A stretch of DNA of 64,000 bases, taken from Leidyana gryllorum EB-2025a. Taxonomy: Eukaryota; Apicomplexa. A program made the position numbers and the translations under genes. The notes below the pieces were generated by a model. The model did no database searches, was not told the DNA's origin, and saw only the letters and a list, made by a program, of their open reading frames with translations. The stretch spans positions 186,001 to 250,000 of the forward strand of contig JBLWGC010000109.1 of NCBI GenBank assembly GCA_048772705.1, in the 5' to 3' direction. This document shows, one piece after another, positions 48,133 through 60,300 of the stretch; position 1 is the stretch's first letter; every line of letters begins with the position of its first letter.

Positions 48133-51100
48133 CTAACAACAACAGTTCATAAGAGACGCCAAGCTTTCCCTCAAAGCAACTCTGATCCGCCTGGGTACGT
48201 CAACGAAAGTTTGACGATCAGCAGCAAACCCTACCCACCTTGAGTCTATTTCCACCAGCGGAGTCAAAATCTGGGCTATTCTGAGTGACCGCATGGACAC
48301 CTCTTTACTGTCACTCTGCCAGCCACAACAGACACCCAACATACGAAGCAGCACCTCAAACCGCTCCAATCCTTCGGCTGAGAGTCTCGGATAACTCGAT
48401 TTGAAGGGTTTGGCCACAATGTTCACCAGCGAGACCAGCCGTCCACTGTTCTCAGCCTGGAAGGGAGTGATGCCACCGATCTCCTGTTGCATCGGCCGCT
48501 CACCTCGATCTGGGCGTCCTTCCGGACTCTGGCCACAACAGTCTCAGTGGCAGCATAGAATTCGTCCAATATAGTGTCCACAATTTCTGAGTCGAGCTCA
48601 CTGGTCGCGGGCTCGTCACGAAGATTGATCGCTCGTGCGAAGGCGCACAAACTGAAGCGCAGAAAGTTGTTTGATTGCCTCTCCACTCTTACGATATATA
48701 GCCACCGAATCGAAGGGGATCTTCGAGACAGCAGTCGGTCTCCTCAACGTGTGTGATCTGTTTGACCGTATTGATCTGCGGCAACAGCAAAAGAACAATG
48801 GGCGTGGGAGAGAGAAAGATTAGTCTGAGAAAGCCCACCATTTCAGACACAATGCTTTTGTGGAGAAGGTTGTGTTGGAGAAGTTGGGTCCACAAGGCAC
48901 AAACTTGCCACACGAAACTCGATCGCATTGCAGCCGCCAGATCAATCAGAGGTTTGGTCGACACACTTCGCGGCTCACAGCCATAATTGAACAAATCTTT
49001 CCCCTTCTCCCATAGCTTCTGGAGAATCACCAATCGCAACTCGTCTGGCACTCTCCGACCCAACTTGTCAAACAACACCAGCCAGTTGTTCTGCATACTA
49101 AAAAGTGTGGCATATGTCACCTCCAGCAGCCGTGGATTCTGATTGTCTGTCCACTGCTCATCCAGAGTCGCTGTAAGACAGCTAGTGGCCTCATTGTATC
49201 GTTTAATGTACTCTTGAATCAAATCCCCCAAAGCATCGCCATCCACATCGCTCTCCAACCACCTTTGGAATGTTTCTTTTTGAGCTCGACTGAGACTCCA
49301 CAACGCACACTGAGCCCAGAAACAACTGATGATGGGACGAGGCTTCGCATTGAGATACTCGCCCCGCACAAAATCGTGTACAAAGTAGTTGGCGAAATAC
49401 TCATTGTGATCGCTGATCAGATTCAAGAATCTTGAACTTGACAAGAATGCGCTCAAAGCCACAAGATTCTGACGAATACCATGAGAGCGGGTCAGAGTAT
49501 TATTCCGCCAATCAGTGGTTTCGGAGAAGCTGGTACCGTTGGGCATTGCTTCGAATGGGTTCGGAACTGGATTCCAGAACACATCATACATCCATTCTGC
49601 AGTCCGGCCGGGAGGCACTGCGTTATATAATTCGTCAATGGAAACACTCGGGACCTCCAGTCCTCGGTAAAACAGTAACGCATCATCGGACAGACAGGGA
49701 GTCACCGTCTGCTGCTCGCTCTTCTCTGCCGTATCGTTGAGCTGCTCATGATCTACTTTGATTTGAGGAGCCCTTATCTCCAGACCGAACAGTCCCGTCA
49801 CAAGCCTCAGGAACAGTTCTGTAGTCCTAGCCGGCCACCTTTGAGCTTTACTTTCGGGCGAAGAAGCAATTTTGCGTAATTGAACGACATCACCACCCTC
49901 CCGTCGGTTAGAGTCAACACTGCTCTGGTGTCCAAACTTACACAGGCCATCCGCCAAGCCGTCCAGATGCATGTTTGCGGTGGCATTGTAGGCCACGGGA
50001 CTGTGGACACACGTGTGTGCTGATGCGGATTGCACTACTCTGGAACTTACAGGGTCAATTTATCCGGCTGACATTCATTCGCGAAGAACTCGCGTTCTTT
50101 GTTCAGTGAAATCAAATAATCCTCCAATAGATGGGTTGCATTGACATGTGACCCCTCCTGCGACCATTCCAAGATCTTGCACAATGTCAAACTGATCGCC
50201 GAAGATCTTTGTGGGGTCAGCACTGCTATCACATCCAGCAGAACCTTGTCGGAAGATTGTCCGTTCAGCGTAGCCGATGTGGAGGGGCTGCTGTCCCCCG
50301 GCGCGGACGAATTTTCCATGTGACTGGCTGTGAGCTGTGCCATAGCTTGTGGTCTCACACGTCTGCAGGTACTGAACCAGCGGCGACAGGCGTCATAGGT
50401 CTCTTGATTGATCTTCTTGTTGTAGCTGACCCACTGCTTCATCAGTCTGTCACGATAGATAACAGGAGCTTCGTGGACGATCAAGTTCATATCCTGTTCC
50501 AAAGCGATTGCCGCTTGCAGCAATGGTATCACGGCATTGCTGGAGGAAGAACCCTTGGATGAGTCACTTTCATTAGGAGGCGCTGTGTTGGACGGCGGCA
50601 TGTCGCAAGTCTTGATGATCTCTTCCTCGACTTTCTTTTGAGCCTCGGCGTAGAGCGCCGCATGACGATGTGCCAAGCGTTCCATCACCGGCTCGCAGAC
50701 TTGACTGTAAAACATTTCACGTCTTTGGTCATCCCAGGCAGAGCTTCGGAGCGACAACAACGTATTGAGACTTTTGGCGCCTGCATATCGCGTGGCCGGA
50801 GCGTCAGCCTCGATGAGTCGTGCCACCCAAGTACATAGTTCATACGTCAGTTCTTCGATGGAGCAGGGAACGCATCGCCAGCTGCCGAAGAGTGGCCACG
50901 GCAGATCGCAGGAGCCACCGGCCGAGGCTCCTCCGACCTCCGTTGCGACTGGCACAAAAACCATGTCATGCCCTCTCTCGAACCAGAGTGATGATGCGTT
51001 ATCCACTTGGGTCCATTGAGGATTGTTGGGATACTCGATGAGACCATCGCAGACTTGCCACACCAGCGCCAAAGCTTGGAGAGGTACGACCCCACGGCGT

Positions 51101-54100
51101 CCTTCTGATGGATTGACGACACAGCCAACCTCAATGAGTGCTCGGCAAACGACCTCGACCGCTCGCGAAGCTGGGACTGAAGTACCGCAGCCACTGACCA
51201 GATGCTGCAGGAAGCCGAAGATCCGATCGGGCATCTGTCCCGCGTGGAAGAGTTGCGCGGCGCCGATCTCTTTGATCATTTCGGCCGCCAGGTCCCACAT
51301 GAAAGAGACCATTTCGGGCGTAACACTTGAGAAGGTCTCGGACAGCGCGTCGAGTGCACGCGACAAGAAGTTGAGGCGCAGATCAGATTCTGCGGGCGTT
51401 GCATTGGAGTCATCACTGCTCGTTTCGGCTTTCTGCAACATCTGAAGAGTCCCGTGGATGTAGAGAGAGGTAAAGTTAATGAGCGCGGCGACAAGAGCAG
51501 AGTGTCGAGTGACATCGGCCACAGATTCCTCAGCAGTGGCGAGGCTTCGGACTTTCTTTCCAATGACAGATGCCAGCGTACTGACCATAGCGGTGCCCTC
51601 TATGAGTTCCATTTGGCGAACCAGTTGAAGCTGCGGAAGCATCGCATCCATCACCTTGAGCGCACTCTGCAGGTCATTGTTCGCTGTTAGCGCGACACTA
51701 AATCGATGTAGGAGCCATCCAACACGGGCACTGTCATCTCCGAAGCCTCTGAAGCTCAGATCGTGGAGATCTCTGGCTGCAGTTCGTTCCATCTTTGGCC
51801 AACACAGTTGAGCGATCAACTCGAAGACTTTCTCTTCTCCCAGGTTCTCCAGCTCTTTGTTCAGGAAAAAGTTGGATTGCTGCAAACAGCGTTGCACCGC
51901 TGTTGATGGGGAGTCGTCCGGGCTATCGATCATCGCGTGCCACATCAGACACCTCATAAAGAGCCCACAGGACTCTGTGTTCTCGTGGCTCCACAGCATC
52001 CAATCTCGGAGCATCTATGTGTTGGGTGTGTGTTTTGGCCCAACCAGGCAGTCTTACCGTTTCGAATGAGGAGCCCAGTTGGCGTGCCAATCGACGCAGA
52101 GTCTCAAACGTGCGCAGATGGAGTGTCTCGGAGTGTTCACGGTGCAGGAGGTCGCCTGCGTGTGCAGCCAGACGGAAGGACAGTATAGCTCGGGAGCTGG
52201 GTAGGCCTGTTGCAGCGGGTGTCATCTTTGGGTCTCTGGTGAGTATGAGGTCCATTGGGGTATTGTAGTCACCGGCTGCGAAACTTAGAAGTGAGACGGC
52301 TACGTATGCCTGCATCCTTGGACCAAGTCTACCCCTCAATAGATCGGCATTCGGACCTGCCATGGCGTCCCGTTTCTCTTGTAGAGCCAACAGGAGCTCC
52401 AGCAGGCCGCGTGCGATTGGTTGAAGTGCGCGGATATGCGGCTGAATGTGTGCGGCTTGGTGTGTGCAGCACAGGAGACGTGGGCTGCTGGAGGATTGGG
52501 CGCCGCTCGAGTCGTCCTCGGCGTGTCTCCACTCCCATCCGCACGATTTAGGATCGTTGATGACTGGTTTGAGCACAAGGATAGGAATTTCGCTGGCCGC
52601 TATGAGTGCCGCCTCCTGAATGACCTTAAGGCGTAAACGCTCAAGGAGCTCTGTGCTGTTTGACGTTTGCTTTGCGCTGCCAAGGAGTGCGATAGCCTCG
52701 GGACTGACCTTCTGTTGTGCAGCGGCGGTACTGTTTTGTTTGACCATTGTGGTGAGATGGAGCCATTGTCTGCTCCTGGCCCAGTTGGCTACGATGCCTT
52801 CACAGAGAGCCACGACGTTGCCGTCGGACGTTGCGGAGGTGGGACCCATTGGTTCTTCTTTGATTGTGACTTTGGCAGGGCTGATGGTGACGTCACTGGG
52901 CGCTGGGAAGCTGACGATGGGTTGGTCTCCCAGGAGTCCAACAACGGGCAATGTGATGGCCGGAGGGAGTTCAGAGGTACGGCGTTGGAAGTGTTGATTG
53001 AAGAGGGCTCTCGATCTGTTCAGGTCCGAAGCCACCGAAGGATAGGCTGATATTGGGGTGGCGACCCCGGAGGAGACGGTTTGAGGTGTTCCTTTGCCCG
53101 CGGCAGTTGGGGGTCGCACGGAGGATGGGTCAGCTCGGAGTTCCGGGGCCTCGCGCACCAGAACGGTGAGCTGCTGTACTCCACGGGCGAGAAGTTTGAC
53201 GGTGAAGAGGGCAGCGGGTGATTCGGAGTGAACAACGGCATCGAGCAATGGGGCATTGCCAATTAGGCCTTCGATGAGGAACTGAAGGGCGACAATTTGG
53301 CGTTTCTTGGAGGACGACGAAGAGTGATCTTCGGAGCACAACTGGGACACCAATAGATGCATTGTGAGAGCGAATTCTTCGGCGAAACAAATCAATCCCA
53401 GATATCGACCTTCCGCATCGCGGCTGGTCAGAATTTGGATCAGAAGATTGCAGGTTCTGCGAGAGTGGGAGAGTGACGGTATGTGTGAGGCGGAAAATTG
53501 AATCTCACCGGAGAATGATAGGGAGCGGCAGCATCACGAGACCCATTGTACCCGCGATCCGCAAAAGTGCATTGAGGAGATATTGACGGAAACAGTTCAT
53601 CAATGGAGTGGATACGACTGTAGACTCTTCTTCGCCGCCAAACAATTGTCCCACAATATACGACAGAACACTGAGTGCCATGAGACTTCCCGCGCCCCAC
53701 GTGTCATTGTCGGTGGAGTACAATGGCCCGCCTTCCAGGGCAGAGGGTTTGAAGGTCAGTATATCTACAAAGGCGTCTCTGGACATGCGGCCTTCCTTCT
53801 CGGCCTCTTTGGCCAAGACATCAACATCCTGAATCTTGGTGACTCGGGTCGCCAAACACGCCTCAACTTGTTGCACCAAGAGATATATCCATCCGACCAA
53901 AGGATCTGGAGAGGGCCCGAGTTCAGCATTCAGATCGCTTCCCCCGGGTGGGGTAGTGTGATCGGCCACCGTCTCAGCTGCGGCCGGAGCCGCACCCGAC
54001 TCCTCCTCCTTCTCGGTAGGGGTGACTTGGACGTTGTCTGGAGGCGCGTCTTGTTCTGCTGGAGGAGTTTGTTGGGGCTCAGTGTCAGTGTGGGGCTCAG

Positions 54101-55052
54101 ACTCGGAGTGATACTTGGTGGAAACATTCGCGGCCGCTGAACCACTCTTGTTAGAGAGCTCCGGGCAGATCTCATTGATGAGTTTGAGGGAGACTTGACC
54201 TTTCAATTCGGCGTTGGGCCAGTCCGGGTCAGCAGTGTGTTCCCGAATCAGTCTTTGCGAGAGGAGCTCGAGAGCTCCAGCAGCAATGCCTCGGGTATCG
54301 TCGGTGCTGGAGGGGTTACACGCAAAAAAGAACAGCAGTCGAGCGATGAGTTGCAGATCCGGAAGCGTACAGTATTGGATAGGGATAGCGGCACAGATAC
54401 AAACACACAGCTTGAACAGTTTCGAGTGTAGAGGGACCAAATCGGGTAATACCACTGCCTCCACAACACCGTTGGGGGGTTTGGTCAAGTGCAAGTTTCG
54501 GAAGAAATCGAATATCAGATGACAGGCATCTTCTGTCAGCCACTCAGACGTACGCGCGATACGCTCAACCAGCGACACAGCCGCGATCTGTACGCCCGCT
54601 AATTTAGGGTGAGACCGTTGCATAGATAGCGCCAGCGACAGGATCTCAGCTACCGGAGCTCCGGCTGGCGGATCTGCCTGTCTTGCCGACTCGACCTGCT
54701 CTATCACACGGTGGATACTTTGCATCACGGCGTTAGCCGCGGCCGACGCAGGGCGGAAACGGGGTACAGTCTCACGCCGACATGAGTCTTCAACATTCCT
54801 CAACAGAGTCTCCAGGTCGAGTAATGGCTTGGAGACGGATGTCGGGGTAACATCCCCAGCACCTCCTCCCTTCTCATTAGTCGTCATCGGACTCCGCCCC
54901 TCATTGCTGGAGATCTCTCCGTCTTCCATTATTTGCTGCAACGGAGAAGGTAGACTCGAGGGAGTGTTCGATTGAGCCGCCGACGCCTCCACGCCCTCAA
55001 TTTCAACAGCACCACCACCCAACGACTCCTTTGCAACTACAAGTCCTTCCAT
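48133..55052 (-). CDS. Very large alpha-helical protein, unrecognised, 2,212 residues
   Basis: Seven exons: 55052-53509, 53456-52058, 52014-50051, 50000-48693, 48651-48504, 48456-48239 and 48190-48133. All introns are 41-52 bp and all phases fit, so this is one gene. The start MEGLVVAKESLGGG leads into a disordered N-terminus. The rest is rich in amphipathic helices without transmembrane or nucleotide-binding motifs, for example LQLIARLLFFFACNP, GRYLGLICFAEEFALTMHLL, LRRLARQLGSSFETMLRDWM, QSALKVMDAMLPQLQLVRQM and RRVPDELRLVILQKLWEKGK. Two acidic/Glu-rich linkers interrupt it. The pattern suggests a HEAT/ARM-like scaffold of the size of NOT1, THO2, Mediator or large-importin proteins, but no family-specific motif was found. 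Confidence 0.75.
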
Positions 55053-55603
55053 CCAACCAATTTTATGCTCTCAGCTCACTCGCTGACCCCGCTAAATTCA
55101 ATATCATACACACCCTATCACACCAGATGTATATGACTGCCCGCTCCTACAATGGTCGTCTCCACACTCTGCCTCCTCCACATTCATGCAGTGTTTTGTC
55201 TTGCTCCTCCAATATTCACTGATGGAAGCATTGCCAGTGTTTGATCTACTGTATTCACGGTTCTTTGGTGTCACACACGTGTGTGCTCAACTTTCACAGC
55301 CCCTGTAGTACAGCTCACAGCTTGTGATTGAGGGCACCAACGGAAATTTCTGATTTAAAACGAACTAATCACGGGTAGATGACCAGATGGTGGCGACCGG
55401 TAGCAAAGCAGGACTAGTAGGCGTCCAAACCCCCCAAGCAAGTTAGTGATGCAGGTGGTCGTCTCACAGACACAACGGACTATACTATCGGTACCAAAAA
55501 TTTATTGTGGCCATCAACTGACCTCGAATTCTAATGTGCATTGAATTGGATTCGTCAGCTCACGTGTCGGTGTATGACTCGCTTCTAAGCAAATCTTTTG
55601 AGC
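55053..55603. other. Intergenic region upstream of the snoRNA array
   Basis: About 550 bp between the start of the large helical-protein gene (-) and the first snoRNA (+). It must include the gene's promoter and possibly the promoter of the array. No ORF of note and no further box C/D pair was recognised. Confidence 0.4.
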
Positions 55604-55677
55604 AAATGATGATAACATAAGCGCTCAGCAAGACCCGAAATGGGCTCTAATGGCTGCTTTAGGCATTTGGACTGACT
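55604..55677 (+). ncRNA. C/D-box snoRNA copy 1 (U15/snR13-like)
   Basis: C box ATGATGA at 55606-55612 and D box CTGA at 55672-55675, about 70 nt apart, the normal C/D snoRNA size. Directly 5' of the D box is AGGCATTTGG, the exact reverse complement of CCAAATGCCT, a conserved segment of 25S/28S rRNA. By the D+5 rule it would direct 2'-O-methylation of the middle A of that AAA, the site served by human U15 and yeast snR13 as I recall. Possible D'/C' boxes lie around TCTAATGGC but are weak. Confidence 0.78.
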
Positions 55678-55751
55678 ACTACTACTACTACTACGACCAC
55701 CACTACGTATCATGTGTGGGTTATTCAGTGAATTTACATTGCTTGCTCCTC

Positions 55752-55825
55752 AAATGATGATATCATAAGCGCTCAGCAAGACCCAAATTGGGCTCTAATG
55801 GCTGTTTTAGGCATTTGGACTGACC
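55752..55825 (+). ncRNA. C/D-box snoRNA copy 2 (U15/snR13-like)
   Basis: C box at 55754-55760 and D box at 55820-55823. The guide AGGCATTTGG before the D box is identical to copy 1. Differences from copy 1 are few: the two bases after the C box, the AAAT/AATT loop, and GCTG to TGTT before the guide. Confidence 0.78.
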
Positions 55826-55899
55826 ACTATCACTATCACTACTACTACTACGTATCATTTGCAGATGCTTGATGGAACGTGTTTGGCTCGCTCCCCCTC

Positions 55900-55973
55900 A
55901 AATGATGAGATCATAAGCGCTCAGCAAGACCCAAATTGGGATCTAATGGCTGTTTTAGGCATTTGGACTGACG
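55900..55973 (+). ncRNA. C/D-box snoRNA copy 3 (U15/snR13-like)
   Basis: C box at 55902-55908 and D box at 55968-55971, with the same AGGCATTTGG guide. One change in the loop (GGGATCTAATG in place of GGGCTCTAATG) distinguishes it. Confidence 0.78.
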
Positions 55974-56044
55974 ACAACTACTATCACTACTACTACGTAG
56001 CATTTGCAGGTGCTCAATTGAATGTCTGTGGCTCGCTCTTCCTC

Positions 56045-56118
56045 AAATGATGATGGCATAAGCGCTCAGCAAGACCCACAATGGGCTCTAATGGCTGCTT
56101 TTGGCATTTGGACTGAAC
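56045..56118 (+). ncRNA. C/D-box snoRNA copy 4 (U15/snR13-like, altered guide edge)
   Basis: C box at 56047-56053 and D box at 56113-56116. The guide reads TGGCATTTGG, so the pairing to the rRNA is shortened by one base at its far end but still covers the predicted methylation position. The array stops just after the D box. Confidence 0.72.
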
Positions 56119-56386
56119 AATACATATATTGTCTTGCGGGTCACGCTCGTTTACCGTTGTCCTGTGAGTTGTTGGTGTCTTGAGCCTTAGCAGCAGCAAG
56201 TTTGTGTCTCCCATGGTGGTCTGTGTGGTGTTGCCTTCCTTTTGGTCTCCAGTTCAGGTTTGATTCGCTTGTGGACATAAGTGATTTGATCATTTCTCAG
56301 AGAGCGTTTATGGGGTCGCTTTAGGCGTTTGTATTGTGTCTTTGCTGCAGTGCTCAATCGATGAGTGGGTAGAAGGTACAGCTCTG
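56119..56386. other. Spacer between snoRNA array and golgin-like gene
   Basis: About 270 bp that contain the 3' end of the minus-strand coiled-coil gene and the end of the snoRNA transcript. No terminator or extra RNA was recognised. Confidence 0.35.
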
Positions 56387-57297
56387 TCACATAGAGTCCT
56401 GGTCTGCATTGGGATCTGGATACATTTGTTTCAATAACTTTCCTAGAGATGCTTTCAGTACCCGATTCTCCTCCTTGAGGGCTTCGACACTCGCAGCGCT
56501 TGCAGCGGCCTCTCGGGCCCGCTGCTCCAGCTCAGACAGCCGCAGTTGAGCGCGCGCCAGCTCGGCCCTTAGCTGTTTAGGACTCGTTTGGAGGGGGGAC
56601 CACGGAGGGGTGGGCGAGGCAGCTCACCTTTTGACACTCTTCCTCCAACACAGCGATTCGTTGTAGGAACATTGTCTTCTCATGGGCCCATCGCTTTTGA
56701 GCCCAGGCGAGCGTCTCGGATTCCTTGGGAGGGGCAGCGGCGGGAGCAGTGGGAAGTTGATCGGCTACTTGGGCAGAGATGGGATCTGGACGGGGTGAAG
56801 GAGGAGCGGCTCGAGAGTTTCCAAGTAACATCGGATTGTTGAGCAGAGGGTTAGATGATGAATTCTTTGTTCGTGGCGATTCATTGATTCTGGGCGTTTC
56901 ATTGACTCTGGCCAATTCCACGAACTCCTTCACTGGGGAATCCACATATTCCGTCAAAGGCACAGATCGCTGCTGCCTGACAAATGAGTCTACAGTACTG
57001 GCGGCCAAGCCTGTCTGTTTGGACGAGGGGGATAAATGGGGTTCCACCTTCGTCATTGTGGTCGTTACGCCTTCTCCAAGGGTCAAGAAGATATCTGGAT
57101 CCGAAACATGACTCACGTCATCCTTGGGCAGACACTCCTCCGGAGGCACTTTTGTGCCACAGTTCTCTCCATCCGGTGGCACCTCCGCATCCAGTGGGTC
57201 CTGGAGGGCCTATCACCAACATTCCACAGATCACACCCTCACTTCTCCCCCTTACCAACCCAATCTCTTTGACAGCGGCAGATAATACTCTCCACAT
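56387..57297 (-). CDS. Coiled-coil protein, golgin-like
   Basis: Exons 57297-57256, 57200-56628 and 56572-56387 give 266 residues with consistent phases. The first exon (MWRVLSAAVKEIGLDPLDAE) resembles the short hydrophobic-amphipathic start seen in several golgins. The middle is disordered, Ser/Pro-rich. A coiled coil begins at about residue 180 (ETLAWAQKRWAHEKTMFLQR) and continues after the last intron (ELARAQLRLSELEQRAREAA ... VEALKEENRVLKASLGKLLK). The first exon was placed because its donor joins in phase through a 55-bp intron and no ATG exists in the second exon before TTMTKVEPHL. Its ATG is 25 bp from the ATG of the divergent gene. The function is not known. Confidence 0.6.
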
Positions 57298-57322
57298 TAG
57301 TCAAACATCATTTTTTATAGAG
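57298..57322. promoter_or_regulatory. 25-bp head-to-head spacer between two start codons
   Basis: The start codons of the golgin-like gene (57297, minus) and the CCCH/CHY gene (57323, plus) are 25 bp apart. Promoters must overlap the opposite gene's 5' region, or transcription starts within the shared spacer with very short leaders. Confidence 0.45.
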
Positions 57323-60300
57323 ATGCCCCCAGCTGAAGTATGTCGATTCTTCCTCTCCCGCAATGGATGCCGGAACGGAAACGACTGTCCCTTTCAACAC
57401 ATAACGAGACCTGATGCGGCTGACTCGACCACTGGCGGCCCGGCACGCCCTCGGACAACCGCTCCTGACCGAAGGCCGCCCCGCAGAAATCACCCTCGGC
57501 CGCCTACAGATAACGCCCCCCCAGAGCGAAACGAGGGAACCCCCCCGGAAGCTTCTGCTGCTGCTACTGCTACTGGCCCCGCCCCTGACCAACGTCCCAG
57601 GAGACCTCCCCCGCCCAGACCACACCGGCAAGACGCTCATCCTCACCAAACTTCTTCCAGCAACACCGCGCCCCCCAGGAGGAGGAGGCCGCAAGCACCT
57701 CAAGATGGCGCCGCTTACCCAGCAGCGCCGGCTGACTGTCATCAGGCTGATCAGCCCAACGACGCTCGGCCTCCTCCCCACAATAGGGGAACTCGAGGGG
57801 GAGCAGACCGGCCGAGAGGCGGCCGGGGCCGTGGGCGAGGCCGGAACGCTTTCAGTGGGCATCCCTTGACCGAAGGGAGCCAAATGATCAATGGTGCTGC
57901 TGGGGGCGGTCCGCAGACGCCCCACAGAGGGGGGCGCGGTGGGAGAGCGCAACAAAGAGGCAAAGGTGACTTCCCCGGGCGCGATGCTGGCGGCTACGGC
58001 CCGCCCAGAGGCGGAGGGCGCAATCAACGAGGTCGCCATCGTAGACCTGGGATGCGACGTCCGCCCCATCGGGACAACGGCAGTGACTCTGGGAGCGAAA
58101 TCGATATGGGACCCAAACCAATTAGTCTGTCAGACCACGAAGAAGACGGGGAGGCCGCGGGATCGCAGAGCGTCGAGAGCGGAGAGTCCCCTCGAATCCA
58201 ACGCCCAGTTGAACGCGGCCCGCGAACGGTCTCAGCGGTCACTTGGGAATTCAATTGGACAAAAGAAGCCACCGCCCTTTCCCAACTGTTCGGGCTCACA
58301 ATCGAATCAGAGCCGGCCACCACCACCGCCGACACTCAATCCGCTTCCGCTTCCACTTCCACATACCTCAAAGGCAGCTTGAAGCCAACGGATCCTGATA
58401 TACCGGACACCCGTGTCCCTCATGGCATATTCATTCGGATTGCTGTGCCGACTGAATACACAGAGAGGGGACAAAACTCAACTCAACTGCCTCAACTTGA
58501 GGTCACTGACGATGAATTCTCCCCGGCGTTCCAAAACTGTCTCATTGCGCAGTTTGATCAAATCATCAGAACTGTTTCGGAGGGCCGACCCATATACAAT
58601 ACCCTCAAACAACTTGACACTTTGTTCGCCGCACTGCTGACCGATGAGGATCGCCGAATGGCCGTCCCCAGAGGGGACAAAACCGAAGAGTGGTCCACCA
58701 TCGAGAAACGGCTGCTGAGCAACGCTCTCATCTACTTTGCCAAAGTCAAAGACGTCAAGACTAAATGGGAACACGTCTCCGCCTACGTCAGTAGTCGAAC
58801 GCCCGCCGAGTGCTGGAAGGCATTTTCGGCCGCTCGGTCGGCCGCAAAACTCCGCCAGGCGATCATTGAGGGCGATCCCGCCCTCAATGCCGTCGACACT
58901 GGAGTAGAGGACGGTGTCAAAGACACTGACACCGAGAAGGCAGATCACAAGTCCGCGACCGAAGAAGACGATGCTCAATCGCATCCCGCACACGACGTTC
59001 AAGAGGCTACCGAAAGTGAAGGAGGAGAGAAGATCTCTAGCGACGAAGGGGAAGACGAAGGCGAAGAGGAGGAAGAAGAAGAAGATTCTGATTCCTCAGA
59101 GGCCGTTGACCATGACGAAGGCAGCGAAAGTGAAGGACCTGAGCACGATGGGAGAGGACCGGTGCCTCAAGGGGCACCCTCCGACGCCATGCCTCAATTT
59201 GGTCAGGCCGTTGTTCTCCGAGGCTTAGCGATGGAGGGACTCGGTGTCCTAAGATTGGCACAAGCAAAGTAAGTCAGAACATCTGTGCTGGCTGGACGGA
59301 CCACTTCACCTATGTGTGTATCGCAGATTGATCGGTGCGTGCTCACGTTGTGGAAAGAAAGCGGACCTGGTGGTCAACGCTCCTCCCCCTGGACGTCAGT
59401 TCGGTGAGTGATATGACAATGTCGAGCGAGTAGCCACTTTGAGTGACCTCTCTGCAGCTGCGATGTGGAACTGTGATAACTGTCACTGCGGCATCAAGTA
59501 CTCCTTCCATCCCCAGTTCGCTCATGGGCAGGGGGGATCTCTAGGAAAGTTCCTCATATACGGAGGCACGTTGAGTGACATCCTTCCCTCCGACTACATT
59601 GGAACTTGTCTATCATGCAATGCCAGTATCCGATATCCGGGCGTGTACACAGGTGTCAAGAAGAACAATGTGTGCCGCCATTGCTACAAGAAGACCACCC
59701 TGCTGTTCGATGCGATTATGCTGGAAGGTAGTCAACCTAACGAACTGGCGCGAGTAGCAGGTGTCGCTAAGAAGCCAAAGATGGAACGGCTGAACTTAGT
59801 CGTTGGGCAACCACTGCCAAAGAATGGCGCGTGTTCGCATTATAAGAAATCATTTAGGTGGTTCAGGTTCCAATGTTGCGGCAAGGTGAGCTCGATACTG
59901 AATGGGACGAGAGCCTTTCGCTCCATCTCAATATTTGTCCTTATCCGGCCCAAATCTGTGATCTTTGGCGCACGTTGCCCCATCATCTGGAGTGTGTGTC
60001 GCCGTGTGTGTCTCTGGGTGTGGTTCCGGCGGCGATTTGCGGGCGTCAAGTTTTACTTTCTTTGAATATGGTATTGATTTGGTCAGACATTCCCGTGCGA
60101 TACTTGTCACGATTTGGCGAGCGACCACAAATGTGAGTTGGCTACCCGAATGGTGTGTGGCTTGTGCTCGCGGGAGCAGCCGGCTCAAAACAAGGTGTGT
60201 CAATGCGGGTCTGCGGTGACTGCTGCGAAGAGTACACATTGGGAGGTGAGTTTATTTTGGTTGGGATGGTGGGTCAGTTGTTCTTATTACACAATCCAGG

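Larger units (their letters stand above)
55604..56126 (+). repeat. Tandem repeat array, 148-bp period, each unit carrying a C/D-box snoRNA
   Basis: Four copies begin at 55604, 55752, 55900 and 56045 (periods 148, 148, 145); the last is cut after its D box. The first 72 or so bases of each unit are nearly identical. The rest diverges quickly and includes an ACT/CACTAT trinucleotide tract followed by CTACGTA. Strong conservation of only the 5' half indicates selection on that part, explained by the snoRNA in each unit. Confidence 0.93.

Noticed and set aside
48133-55052. Assignment as the CCR4-NOT scaffold NOT1
   Set aside because: Size and helical content fit, but none of the NOT1 motifs I could recall (MIF4G block, CAF1- and CNOT9-binding blocks, C-terminal NOT1 domain) could be aligned.
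55604-56126. The 148-bp repeat as a CRISPR-like, transposon or centromeric satellite array
   Set aside because: There are only four copies, no terminal inverted repeats or transposase, and conservation is confined to the C/D snoRNA segment.
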